From CAVVFX01 sp963777595 (lineage in GTDB: Bacteria > Acidobacteriota > Terriglobia > Bryobacterales > Bryobacteraceae), in contig CAVZRE010000087.1 in NCBI GenBank assembly GCA_963777595.1, positions 17,119 to 81,118 on the forward strand: a DNA stretch of 64,000 nucleotides, read 5' to 3'. The notes beneath the pieces were generated by a model. It was not told the origin of the DNA, ran no database searches, and saw only the letters and a program-made list of their open reading frames with translations. Positions 31,336 to 40,916 of the stretch are shown here, in pieces (positions within the stretch are counted from its first letter, which is position 1; each line of letters opens with the position of its first letter). Made by a program: the position numbers and the translations under genes.

Positions 31336-31347
31336 CCGATCGACGCC
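31315..31347. terminator. Hairpin between converging glpD and the TonB-receptor gene
   Basis: GGCGTCGA (31315-31322) pairs with TCGACGCC (31340-31347), extended by CGGTC/GACCG after one mismatch, loop TAGGT. On the minus strand it is followed by five T residues, a good intrinsic terminator for the receptor gene; it overlaps the last codons of glpD and may work both ways. Confidence 0.75.
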
Positions 31348-31368
31348 CTAGAAAATTCCAACTTCTAA

Positions 31369-34300
31369 TTAGAAGCTGAACTTAACTTGAGTCTGCATCA
31401 CGCGTCCGGAAACCGAAGAGCCCTGGAAGTTGCCGTACGGGCTATTCGGAGCGGAAACGGTGCTTAGGATGGTCCCGAAATTACCCGCCGCGAGATTGTT
31501 AAACGGCAAGTCGAAATTGGGGTGATTCAAGACGTTATAAGCAAAAACTCCGACCAGGAGTTTGTAATGTTCGCGCACCGTGAAGGTCTTATGGACATTG
31601 ATGTCGGTGTCGAAATAGCCGGGACCCCGGAAGGTGTTGCGCGGAACGTTGCCGAAGTCGTGCTGGTTGCTCTTGGCCGCGAACTCCGAAGACGAGTAGC
31701 AAGGCGTGTTCGGCGTGGTGCAGCTTGGGTAGCCGTTGCCTCCGCCAATCCAGTCGGCGATGAAGGAGTTGGTCGAGATTCCCGCAAGGTTTCCAACACC
31801 CTGGGCGCCGCGAACACCGCTGTCGAGCATGCTGAAGGGATAGCCGGAGTGGAACAGGAAGGTACCGGCAACGGCCCAACCGCCCAACACTGCCTTGGCG
31901 ATAGGATTGGCCAAAGTCACCTTGGGCGTGTACACATAGTTGGCATTCAGGCTGTGGCGGATATCGTAGTCCGAATTACTGTAGTTGAGCGGGAGGCTCG
32001 GGCTGATCTGGTAACGTATGCTGGTCACGCTGTCGGCGGTGAACGGCTCGAGGCAGCCATTCGAGCAGACGTCAAGAGAGTGCGACCAGGTGTAGCTGAA
32101 TGCACCGGAGAACTGGCTACTGGCCTGCCAACGGACCGATGTTACGAGGCCGTCATAGTCTGAGTAGCCGTTGTTGTAGAGATCGCGGATCTGGCCGAAA
32201 CGCGGGTCCGGCGCGGTGGTGGGCAGCCCTCCGAAGCCATTCGCCGCATAACCATTCGAGTAAAGGTTCTGGAGGATCTCGTTGCTTCCATGGTTGCCGA
32301 CGTAATTGACCGATAGAGAGACGCCTTTGCTGAGCGCGCGTTGAATCTCGAAGTTCCATTCATAGTAAACGGGATTGTTGATGTTGGGCGAGATGGTGTT
32401 GTAGTTCGGCGGAGCGAAGCCGGGAACACTCTTGTTCAAAGAAGTGACGGTTGCGCCGGAGCCGAAACCGCTGAGTAAAGCTGCGGCAGAAGCGGCTGCG
32501 ATCGAGGATGCGCTGGCTGCGTTGCCAGGAGCCACGAGTCCCGAACTCTCGGTGAAGCTGGCATTGCCCGGGAAGTTCTGGGCGAAGCGATATGCGATGA
32601 GGGGCTGGTAGAGGTCGCTAAACAAGCCGATCCCGCCGCGAATTACGGTCTTATCATCGACGCTGTACGCGAAGCCGACGCGAGGTTGCGGGACAATCGC
32701 GTCGATGGCCGGGAAGGCGTTCTTCACATTGGTCTGAATCACCTGATTGTAAGGAATAGCGGCATTGTGGATCAAGGTTCCGAAGTCGGAGTTAGTCTCG
32801 TTGTAGCAACTGCTGTTGACGCAGTGGATGTTGCTATTGCGGTCCATCCGGATGGCAATTGTCGCATTCAGCTTCTTGGTGACTTTCCATTCGTCCTGCC
32901 CGTAGAAGCCTAAACTGTACGACGTCAGTCCTGAGGCGCCCTGGTTGATAAAGCTCGCGCTGTAAGTAGACCCGTTATTTAAAGCGCCAGTGTAGAAATC
33001 AGTCATGGAACTGAACGAATACAAGCCGCTGGCGCCGGGTTGGCTATAGAAGTCCGTCCAGCCGATTTGGCGGACGTTTACGCCGAACTTGACGGTGTGA
33101 GGTCCGCTGGTAATGGCGAAATCATCCACCAACTGGTGGGTTCGCACGTTGCGGCCGGACGGATAAGCATAATCGGTATTGCCGCCATTGCCGCCGCCGC
33201 CGAGGTTGGAGTAAGGCGCGCCGTCCGAAAAGACGAAATTGGTGGGGAAGACAGCATAAGCGGCGGGAAGGTTCGGCGGGCCAAAGATGGCCGAGTAATA
33301 GAATCCAGAGGCAATGAGCTGATTCACTATTCTGGGGCCGAAGCTAGCGGTCCAGCCGACCTGACCGTTTTCCGACGGTTGATTGCTGTTGGCGCTGAAA
33401 GCGGTGTTGATGGCGTCCGTGCTGGTCGCCTGTACGCCGCGATCCATCCAGAAGCGCACAAAGATCTTATGATTGGAGTTGATGTTGTAATCTACCCGAA
33501 ACGACTGAAGCCATTCCTTGTTGAGGCTGTTGGCAGTGCTCTGGAAGACTTCGGCGCAGGGCTGAGTGAGGCCGAACTGGCCGGCTTTGGAAGCGATCGG
33601 CTTGCCCGCTGAGTTGGTCGTCACCAGGTCGCCGCAGCCGAGGGCTGGGTCCTGAGCCGCCGTGATAGGTGTTGCGCGGCCTGCGCCCGATGCCCCGGCG
33701 TAGACGTTCAACGCCTGAGTATAGAGCGGAACTGAGGGGGTGTTGGTGGCCTTCAAATTGTTTAGGATGGCAGTTGCGAAGGCGGAAGTAGGAATGTAAA
33801 TGGGTCCACCGCCGGGCAGTACATACCGGGCGCCTTCATTGTTGTAAAAGGCAAATAATTTGTTCTTGATGATCGGGCCACCGAACGAATCCGCCCATTG
33901 GTTGGAAACGTCGAAAGGGCGGCCAGTGCTGTTGGCATTGTTGAACCAGTCGTTGGCGTTCATTTCGCGGCCGTTCCACCACCAGGAAGCATTGCCGTGG
34001 AACTGGTTCCCTCCCGTCTTGGTCGCGTAATTGAGCTGCGCGCCAGCCTGCCGTCCATATTGGCCCGTATAACCGTTCAAAACCACTGCGACTTCGGCGA
34101 TCTCGTTCGTGCCCAACATCATGTTGCTGGAACCCGAATTGTTGAGGTTATTGAACGGATCGTTCATATCGAGCCCGTTGACGGTGTAGAGATTCGAATC
34201 ACCAGGCAAGCCAAACGCGCTGTAATTGCCGTAGCCGGCTCCGGTCGACACGGTTACGCCGGGCGAGAACATCGCGTAATTTGTCATATCACCGCCAGGA

Positions 34301-34746
34301 GACGGCAAATTCTGGATCGCATTCTGATCGTAGGTAGTTGCCAGATTCGCATTTTCGCTCTGTAACAACTCTGTCGCCTCAGAGACTTCGACAACCTGCG
34401 CCTGGCCCTGAACGCCAAGCTGCATCTTGATATTCTGCACCTGGCCCAGTTGGACTTCGATCTGTTTCTCTGTCGTAGCGAATCCTTTGGCAGTCGCCGT
34501 CAGAGACCAGGTTCCAGGGCGCAGCAGGGGAAATCGGAATTCGCCGCTTTTGCCGCTGGTCGCCGTCTTCATTTCGCCATTCGCCAAACTCTTGATGGTT
34601 AACGTGCTGTTGGGAACGACACCACCGGTCTGATCGGTGACGGTGCCGGCGACGTCCCCCGTCACGACCGTCTGGGCGAACGCATAGGGCATCAGCGCGG
34701 CACAGAGTGCCAGTAGCGCGATTGCGATTGTTGCCTTTTTTAACAT
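31369..34746 (-). CDS. Oar-like TonB-dependent outer-membrane receptor
   Basis: The 1125-residue protein has a signal peptide (ending near AFAQ), a carboxypeptidase-regulatory-like beta-sandwich (about 27-110: GDVAGTVTDQTGGVVPNSTL), a plug region (QNLPSPGGDMTNYAMFSPGV, FGLPGDSNLYTVNGLDMND) and a long beta-barrel ending in phenylalanine (QVKFSF). Acidobacteria carry dozens of such receptors, thought to import oligosaccharides or other large ligands; the ligand cannot be told here. A hairpin lies in its upstream region at 34871-34894. Confidence 0.92.
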   Translation of the reverse strand: MLKKATIAIALLALCAALMPYAFAQTVVTGDVAGTVTDQTGGVVPNSTLTIKSLANGEMKTATSGKSGEFRFPLLRPGTWSLTATAKGFATTEKQIEVQLGQVQNIKMQLGVQGQAQVVEVSEATELLQSENANLATTYDQNAIQNLPSPGGDMTNYAMFSPGVTVSTGAGYGNYSAFGLPGDSNLYTVNGLDMNDPFNNLNNSGSSNMMLGTNEIAEVAVVLNGYTGQYGRQAGAQLNYATKTGGNQFHGNASWWWNGREMNANDWFNNANSTGRPFDVSNQWADSFGGPIIKNKLFAFYNNEGARYVLPGGGPIYIPTSAFATAILNNLKATNTPSVPLYTQALNVYAGASGAGRATPITAAQDPALGCGDLVTTNSAGKPIASKAGQFGLTQPCAEVFQSTANSLNKEWLQSFRVDYNINSNHKIFVRFWMDRGVQATSTDAINTAFSANSNQPSENGQVGWTASFGPRIVNQLIASGFYYSAIFGPPNLPAAYAVFPTNFVFSDGAPYSNLGGGGNGGNTDYAYPSGRNVRTHQLVDDFAITSGPHTVKFGVNVRQIGWTDFYSQPGASGLYSFSSMTDFYTGALNNGSTYSASFINQGASGLTSYSLGFYGQDEWKVTKKLNATIAIRMDRNSNIHCVNSSCYNETNSDFGTLIHNAAIPYNQVIQTNVKNAFPAIDAIVPQPRVGFAYSVDDKTVIRGGIGLFSDLYQPLIAYRFAQNFPGNASFTESSGLVAPGNAASASSIAAASAAALLSGFGSGATVTSLNKSVPGFAPPNYNTISPNINNPVYYEWNFEIQRALSKGVSLSVNYVGNHGSNEILQNLYSNGYAANGFGGLPTTAPDPRFGQIRDLYNNGYSDYDGLVTSVRWQASSQFSGAFSYTWSHSLDVCSNGCLEPFTADSVTSIRYQISPSLPLNYSNSDYDIRHSLNANYVYTPKVTLANPIAKAVLGGWAVAGTFLFHSGYPFSMLDSGVRGAQGVGNLAGISTNSFIADWIGGGNGYPSCTTPNTPCYSSSEFAAKSNQHDFGNVPRNTFRGPGYFDTDINVHKTFTVREHYKLLVGVFAYNVLNHPNFDLPFNNLAAGNFGTILSTVSAPNSPYGNFQGSSVSGRVMQTQVKFSF

Positions 34747-35089
34747 AATCTTCTGTAAATTCCTTGTTCGGTTTTTACTTCACTCTCGGAGGTTCCGCGC
34801 TGTGATCCTCGTGGATCTGGTTCAGGGCGTACTACCCCGGCTAGGTAAATGTACCCCCGATCACAAGCACGCGCGTAACCAATCGGTCACGCGCGGCTTT
34901 ATTCGTTAATTTACTTCAAGTTAGCGCGGGTTATACTTCAGGGGTAATATGGGAAAGCGGATAGTGAGAGTTGTATATCAAGCGCGAATTCCAAATCTGG
35001 AATACCGTTGCTTTCAGCAGTAGTTAAACCCTTACCGATGAGTATGTTCCAAAAGGCTAGCGGACTGAACTTAATTTAAACTCGAACCA
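34747..35089. other. 343-base spacer upstream of the TonB-receptor gene
   Basis: No gene seen. On the minus strand it holds a 10-bp stem (GCGCGTGACC / GGTTACGCGC with one G-T pair, 34871-34894, loop GATT) about 125 bases before the receptor ATG. The part near 35089 is AT-richer and probably contains the promoter. Confidence 0.5.
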
Positions 35090-36445
35090 TTATTCGATTG
35101 CCGCACCTGCCGTTAAAATCCTGCGCTCTCCATAAGCCGGCCCAACAATTTGTAAACCAATGGGCAAGTTATCCGGCGTCAGGCCGCACGGGACAGATAA
35201 TGCCGGCAAACCGAGCACATTAAACGGCCGGACGAACTTCGTACTGGCTACCCGGACATCCTCTTCAACGCCGCCGAGAGTGATCGTCGACTTCCCTAAG
35301 GGAGGCGCTCCCATCGGGATTGTCGGCGTGAATAGCACGTCGACCTGCTTCCAAATCCTGGCGAACTCCCGGGCCAGAACCCGGCGGGCGCGTTGCGCGT
35401 TGACGTAGGCGGTGCCCGAAACCATTCGTCCCTGATCGAGCAAAGCCAAGACCTCTGACGAAATGTCGTTGCGTCGACTCAAATGGTAAGACTCCAGCCA
35501 CGCGGAGGCTTCCGCCAGCAAAATTAAACGGCCGGCCGTGTTAATCGCCGCCACGTCCGGCAACTTCACAGGAATCACGGTTGCGCCCAATCTGCCGATC
35601 TTCTCGATCGACGCCTTTACCGCCTGCTCTACGGCAGGCTCGATGCGTTCGAAGAAATAGTTCTCCGGCACGCCCACTTTCAGGTCCTTCAGATACAACG
35701 GCTCTTCCAGCCGGACATTCTCCGCCGGACGCCGTGAACTCGAAGGATCGCGCGGATCGCAGCCGGAAATCACGTTGAGCGCCGCCACGGCATCCCTGCA
35801 AGTTCGGGTCAGCGGACCGGCGTGATCCAGGCTGTAACCGAGCGGGAACATCCCGTAACGGCTGACGCGTCCGAAAGTCGGCTTCAACCCCACCGTGCCG
35901 CAATACGCCGCGGGTATGCGGATCGACCCGCCGGTATCGCTCCCCATGGCCATGAACACCATGCCGCTTTGCACTGCCGAACCCGATCCTCCGCTGGAAC
36001 CACCGGGGATCCGCTCTGAATTGTGGGGATTCCGCACCGCGCCGAAATGCACGTTGTTGGAGGTGATCCCATACGCCAGTTCGTGCATCCCAGTTTTGCC
36101 CACGATGACCGCGCCACCCTCATGCAGTTTCTCCGCGACCCCGGAATCATAGTCCGGGACATGCGCGGCGAAGAGCTTCGACCCGTCCGTGGTCAGGACG
36201 CCCTTGGTAAAGAAGTTGTCCTTCAGAGCGACGGGGATGCCGTGCAGCGGACCGCGGTCGCGGCCTGCAGCCAGTTCCTCGTCACACTGCCGCGCTGTGC
36301 GCAGCGCCGTGTCCCCGGTTACCGTTAAGAAGGCATTCAGTATGGGATTCAGCTGCTCGATGCGGTCGAGCGACTCCGACACCAGTTCGTAAGAAGAGAT
36401 TTTGCGCGCCCGTAACAGCGCGGCAGCTTCGACGAGGGTCATCAT
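35090..36445 (-). CDS. Amidase signature family enzyme (GatA-like)
   Basis: The 451-residue protein has the Ser-cisSer-Lys triad context: LKDNFFTKGV (lysine), PGGSSGGSGSAV and MGSDTGGSIRIPAAYCG (serines), followed by LKPTFGRVSRYGMFPL. It hydrolyses an amide or works as a GatA-type amidotransferase; no gatB is nearby, so a free-standing amidase is more likely. It overlaps a small upstream gene by 4 bases, as in amidase/small-subunit pairs. Confidence 0.88.
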   Translation of the reverse strand: MMTLVEAAALLRARKISSYELVSESLDRIEQLNPILNAFLTVTGDTALRTARQCDEELAAGRDRGPLHGIPVALKDNFFTKGVLTTDGSKLFAAHVPDYDSGVAEKLHEGGAVIVGKTGMHELAYGITSNNVHFGAVRNPHNSERIPGGSSGGSGSAVQSGMVFMAMGSDTGGSIRIPAAYCGTVGLKPTFGRVSRYGMFPLGYSLDHAGPLTRTCRDAVAALNVISGCDPRDPSSSRRPAENVRLEEPLYLKDLKVGVPENYFFERIEPAVEQAVKASIEKIGRLGATVIPVKLPDVAAINTAGRLILLAEASAWLESYHLSRRNDISSEVLALLDQGRMVSGTAYVNAQRARRVLAREFARIWKQVDVLFTPTIPMGAPPLGKSTITLGGVEEDVRVASTKFVRPFNVLGLPALSVPCGLTPDNLPIGLQIVGPAYGERRILTAGAAIE

Positions 36446-36621
36446 TTGCCTTCCACTGCCTCCTCGCTCAAAATCACGACCGGCTCGATCTCCGGAGTCA
36501 ACTTAGCAAGCAAAGCCTGGTATGCCGGTTCTAATGCCTCCATCGCGGAACCCAGTTTGGCCAATTCCGCCTCTGAAAGCTGCAATCCTCGTGCGCCTGC
36601 TACTGCCTTCCAATCAGTCAC
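36442..36621 (-). CDS. Small GatC/AtzG-like protein preceding the amidase gene
   Basis: A GTG start at 36621 has a strong GGAGG ribosome-binding site four bases upstream and gives a 59-residue acidic helical protein (LQLSEAELAKLGSAMEALEPAYQALL). Longer starts to 36738 have no such support. Its size, helix-then-extended-tail form (EIEPVVIL) and 4-base overlap with an amidase resemble GatC or AtzG small subunits, which stabilise amidases. That match is by pattern only. Confidence 0.55.
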   Translation of the reverse strand: MTDWKAVAGARGLQLSEAELAKLGSAMEALEPAYQALLAKLTPEIEPVVILSEEAVEGK

Positions 36622-36744
36622 AATGCCTCCAAATTTTGTGCGACGACCCTGCAAGTCCGAATACGGCGTCTGTGCAGCCGGACAGACCCCAAACCACGAT
36701 GGTCTGCCCCACGGATGGAGAGCAAGGTCATTCGTCACGAAGAA

Positions 36745-37620
36745 CTATTCTAGCGGCTTGGCGTCCAAGGGCACTGCAGGCACGCGCGCCGACCACTCAG
36801 CCCCCGCGAGCACAATCATTGCCGCGAGGACGCTAAACAAAATCACGCTGGACGAATGCGCAAATGGCCCGTAGTCGTTCTTCAATTTGGCAAGAATCCA
36901 GTTCCACAACAGCAAGACAGTGTATTGCAGAATGGTGAGCGCAATGCCGACCACGAATGCGACTGGAACGATCCGCCTGACCGGAACCCGGCAATTCGGC
37001 AATACCCAATAAGTGAGAAATAAAGCCAGCATAGTGATAGGAATCGCGATCAGACGAAAGATGACAATGGTTATCCATCGCGGGATCGGTTCGTTCGGTC
37101 CGAACAGCTTTCCCAAAAACTCCTGGTTCATGGCCGTCAGCAGGAAGGAAGCGAGAGCCAAACCGCCGCAAAGCAGGATCAGCAAGAAACTCAGTAACTG
37201 GTTCTTGATATAGGAGCGGTCCTTGGTGACACCCCAAGCCCTATTCAAGGCCACTTCGAGGGGTTCGAAGATGCCGTTCGCAGTGAACAGCAGCAGGATA
37301 ATGGAAACGAATTCTATCTTCTTGGGATAGCGAAAATTGAGGGAAGACGCCAGGATGCCGCCGAGTTCACCGGGAAAATATTCTCCCACCGCGAGTTGGA
37401 TCGCAAATACGCCGGCCGGCCACCGGAACGTGTACTTGCACAGCGACACCATTACGTGCAGGAACGGGAATAATGAAAGCAGCACACTGGCCGCCATCGA
37501 AAACGCGAAGACGTGCACCTCGGTCCGCGCGAGATACCGTGCTGTAGGACGAAATGGGCGCAATCGTCCCATGCTGCGCTCCATGCGCTCGGACGGTGTC
37601 AGGAGGTGGCGAAAGTCCAA
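36745..37620 (-). CDS. YihY/BrkB family inner-membrane protein
   Basis: The 291-residue protein has five to six hydrophobic segments (around ASVLLSLFPFLHVMVSL, SIILLLFTANGIFEPL, LLSFLLILLCGGLALASFLL, IAIPITMLALFLTYWVLP, IVPVAFVVGIALTIL, VILFSVLAAMIVLAG), the order expected for YihY/BrkB proteins. The function of the family is not settled. It lies just upstream of the small amidase partner gene. Confidence 0.85.
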   Translation of the reverse strand: MDFRHLLTPSERMERSMGRLRPFRPTARYLARTEVHVFAFSMAASVLLSLFPFLHVMVSLCKYTFRWPAGVFAIQLAVGEYFPGELGGILASSLNFRYPKKIEFVSIILLLFTANGIFEPLEVALNRAWGVTKDRSYIKNQLLSFLLILLCGGLALASFLLTAMNQEFLGKLFGPNEPIPRWITIVIFRLIAIPITMLALFLTYWVLPNCRVPVRRIVPVAFVVGIALTILQYTVLLLWNWILAKLKNDYGPFAHSSSVILFSVLAAMIVLAGAEWSARVPAVPLDAKPLE

Positions 37621-37629
37621 CCTTCCATT

Positions 37630-38587
37630 TTAGGCGCGTCCCGGCGGCAGGCTCCCGAACCGGAACCTGGCCGAATTCTCCGCGATCTCCCGCAGTTCTG
37701 GCACCCCAATACCTAACTGCTTCGCCGCCTCGAATTCCCCGCGCAACGTACACCGGAACACTCCCGGATCATCCGTGCTCAGGGTCAACGGCACTCCCGC
37801 CTCATACAGCCTGCGGAACGGGTGCGAACCCATCGACTGGACCACCCCAGTGCAAACATTGCTCGTCAGGCAAATCTCCAGCGGAATTTGATGGTCTCGT
37901 AGATGCCGCAGCAGCACCGGGTCGTCGACCGCGCGTATGCCGTGACCAATCCGCTCCGCCCCAATCTCCAGCGCAGCCCAAATCGACGCCGGACCATCCG
38001 TCTCCCCCGCATGCGCCGTCAACCGCAATCCCCGTGATCGCGCGAATCCGTAGACCTCGGCAAACCAGTTCGCGGGTCCACGCAATTCGTCGCCTCCAAT
38101 CCCAATCGACACCACTCCATCGTCCAGCCTCCGCGCCGCGAACTCCGCGACTCGCCAGGCCGCCTCGGGACCAAACTGGCGCACCGCGTCAAGATTCCAT
38201 CGCAACTCGACCGGCCCCTCGCGGCCGGCATCGCGGATTGCGTCATAGTAGGGTCCAATCTCGCGCTCTTTCCACAACAGAACCCCCGCCGACAATGTAA
38301 CCTCGGCATAGCCGCACTTCTTGTTGCACAAGGGCCGCTACCAGCCGCCGGGTGATCAGTGCGTAGTCTTCCGGGGTGCGCAGCCTCAGGGCGATAAACT
38401 TGAAGCACTCGATGAAGCCGGCAAAACTACTGAAGCGGTAGACCTGCTCAGCGGCCTCGGGCGCGAGGCTCGGATCGAGCATACAGAGCGTCTCCGGATC
38501 CACCGAACCTTCGAGGTGCAGGTGCAATTCGCACAGGGGTTCGCCGCTCAAAATGTTATCCAGCCGGTTCGCTTGGTCCGAGGCCAT
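37630..38587 (-). CDS. add: Adenosine deaminase-like hydrolase, interrupted by one frameshift
   Basis: Two frames together give one adenosine deaminase-like protein of about 318 residues. The N-terminal part has the metal motif ELHLHLEGSV; the C-terminal part has LTAHAGE, the GAERIGHGI histidine, ICLTSNVCTG and LSTDDPGVF. Reading moves from ...ALVQQEVR to YAEVTLSAGVLLW across one extra base near 38311. All active-site residues survive, so this is a sequencing error or a very recent mutation. The family deaminates adenosine or adenine, or related substrates. Confidence 0.85.
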
Positions 38588-38604
38588 ATAATCAAAAGGT
38601 TCGC

Positions 38605-40779
38605 ATGACTGCCTCTGATATCGAAGCGATTGTGCAAGGTCGTCACGGGGACGCCTTCCACGTTCTGGGACCTCACGTCACACCCTCCAAGCTCGGCGCC
38701 CCACGTTGGGAGGTCCGGGCCTTCATCCCGCACGCCTCAACGGTAAGCGTTGCGATCGACGGCCAACGCACTCCGATGGGGCGGCTCCATGTCGACGGAT
38801 TGTTCGTCGCCTCACTCGACGGCGAGCCCGTGCCGTATCGCCTTCTCGTCGAAGACTCCAATGGGAACACGACTGAGATTGACGACCCCTACCGGTTCCC
38901 GCTGATCCTGACGGAATTCGATCTCTATCTCCACGGAGAGGGCAACAACTTCGAGAGCTATCGCAGCATGGGCGCGCATTTGACCACTATCGATGGCGTC
39001 TCGGGCACCCGTTTCGCCGTCTGGGCGCCTAACGCGGAGGTGGTCGCCTTGGTCGGCGATTTCAACTGGTGGGATTTGCGCTGTCATCCCATGCGCAAGC
39101 GGACCGGGGGCATCTGGGAAATCTTTATGCCCGGGTTGGGGGAAGGCACGGCATACAAATACAACGTGCGGGCGCCGTTCTATCAGCAGATGCATTCCGA
39201 CCCCTACGGTTTCTTCGCGGAGGTTCCACCGAAAACGGCATCTCTGGTCTACCGTCTTGATCAGCACACCTGGTCCGACGAGGTGTGGATGGAGTCCCGC
39301 GCCGCGACCGATTGGCTGCGCGCTCCCATTTCGATTTACGAAGTGCACCTGGGCTCGTGGATGCGAGGTCCCGCGGGCGAGACCCTGACCTATCGCGAAT
39401 TGGCCGCTAAACTGGTGCCGTACCTGAAGCACATGGGCTACACGCATCTCGAACTGATGCCCATAGCGGAGCATCCGTTCTCCGGCTCATGGGGTTATCA
39501 GGTGGTCGGCTACTACGCTCCGACGTCGCGTTTCGGCGCACCGCACGACTTCAAATTTTTCGTCGACGCCTGCCATCAGGCAGGCATTGGAGTGATTGTC
39601 GACTGGGTTCCGGCGCACTTTCCCAAAGACGCTCACGGTCTTGCCCGCTTCGACGGCACGGCGTGTTATGAACACGATGATCCGCGGAAGGGTGAACATC
39701 TCGATTGGGGCACGCTCATCTTCAACTTCGGGCGAAATGAGGTTCGCCAGTTCCTGATTTCGAACGCTCTCTTCTGGCTCAAGGAGTATCACGTCGACGG
39801 TTTGCGAGTCGATGCCGTCGCGTCGATGCTCTATCTCGACTATTCGCGTAAGGCGGGCGAATGGATTCCCAATAAATACGGCGGCAATGAGAACCTGGAA
39901 GCCATCGATTTTCTGCGCCGCTTCAATGAATTGGCGCATGAGGTCCCCGGCGCGACTACGTTTGCCGAGGAATCGACGTCCTTCGGCGGCGTCTCCCGTC
40001 CCGTTTATCTGAACGGCCTGGGATTTACGTTCAAGTGGAACATGGGCTGGATGCACGACATGCTGGATTATTTCAGCAAGGATCCGGTCTATCGCAAATA
40101 TCACCAGAACCATCTCTCGTTCAGCATGGTCTACGCGTTCACCGAGAACTTCGTGCTACCCATCTCGCACGACGAAGTGGTGCACGGGAAAGGGTCGTTC
40201 ATGCAGAAGATGCCCGGCGACGAATGGCAGCGCTTCGCCAACGCCCGCGCCTTTCTCACTTACATGTACGCGCACCCGGGCAAGAAGTTGTTGTTCATGG
40301 GATCGGAGATCGGGCAGTATGAGGAGTGGAACTATGCCGGCAGCGTTCGTTGGGACCTGCTGCAATGGGATTATCATCGCCAGTTGCAGCTCCTTGTCAA
40401 GGAACTCAATGGCTTTTACGCAGCCAATCCCTCGTTGCACGAAGTCGATTTCACCTGGCCGGGTTTCGAGTGGCTTGATTTCAGCGACTCTGAGCATTCC
40501 GTTCTCGGCTTTCTCCGAAGAGCGACCGATCGCGACGACTATCTGATGTTCTGCTGTAACTTTACGCCGGAGGTTTTGAAAGGCTATGAATTCGGCGTCC
40601 CCGACGAAGGTTACTACCAGGAGGTATTCAACTCCGACGCCGCCATGTTTGGCGGCAGCAACGTTGGCAATTATCCCGGCGTTTCGTCACAGTGTACCCC
40701 TCGTCATGGTCGCAAACAAAGCATTGCCATCACCCTCCCGCCGCTAGCCGTGGTGGTCTTTCGCTATGTGCGTGAATGA
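38605..40779 (+). CDS. glgB: 1,4-alpha-glucan branching enzyme GlgB
   Basis: The 724-residue protein has the two N-terminal beta domains (GDAFHVLGPH, then TRFAVWAPNAEVVALVGDFN) and the GH13 catalytic barrel: GVIVDWVPAHFPKD, the nucleophile in VDGLRVDAVASMLY, the acid in TTFAEEST and the third acid in PISHDEVVHGKGS. It ends with the C-terminal beta domain. It makes alpha-1,6 branches in glycogen. It is full length and intact; no glycogen synthase gene is next to it. It diverges from the adenosine deaminase gene. Confidence 0.97.
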   Translation: MTASDIEAIVQGRHGDAFHVLGPHVTPSKLGAPRWEVRAFIPHASTVSVAIDGQRTPMGRLHVDGLFVASLDGEPVPYRLLVEDSNGNTTEIDDPYRFPLILTEFDLYLHGEGNNFESYRSMGAHLTTIDGVSGTRFAVWAPNAEVVALVGDFNWWDLRCHPMRKRTGGIWEIFMPGLGEGTAYKYNVRAPFYQQMHSDPYGFFAEVPPKTASLVYRLDQHTWSDEVWMESRAATDWLRAPISIYEVHLGSWMRGPAGETLTYRELAAKLVPYLKHMGYTHLELMPIAEHPFSGSWGYQVVGYYAPTSRFGAPHDFKFFVDACHQAGIGVIVDWVPAHFPKDAHGLARFDGTACYEHDDPRKGEHLDWGTLIFNFGRNEVRQFLISNALFWLKEYHVDGLRVDAVASMLYLDYSRKAGEWIPNKYGGNENLEAIDFLRRFNELAHEVPGATTFAEESTSFGGVSRPVYLNGLGFTFKWNMGWMHDMLDYFSKDPVYRKYHQNHLSFSMVYAFTENFVLPISHDEVVHGKGSFMQKMPGDEWQRFANARAFLTYMYAHPGKKLLFMGSEIGQYEEWNYAGSVRWDLLQWDYHRQLQLLVKELNGFYAANPSLHEVDFTWPGFEWLDFSDSEHSVLGFLRRATDRDDYLMFCCNFTPEVLKGYEFGVPDEGYYQEVFNSDAAMFGGSNVGNYPGVSSQCTPRHGRKQSIAITLPPLAVVVFRYVRE

Positions 40780-40916
40780 AACGCGGAAGACATTCGCTGC
40801 GCAGCCGGGCATCGCCGGCAAGATCACGAAGTTTCACAGTCGCGCCGGCTTCAGCGTGGGCACTCGGGCTAAGGCGACCTCGTGCCACAGGGGCGTGTTT
40901 AGCATAAACTGAATTC

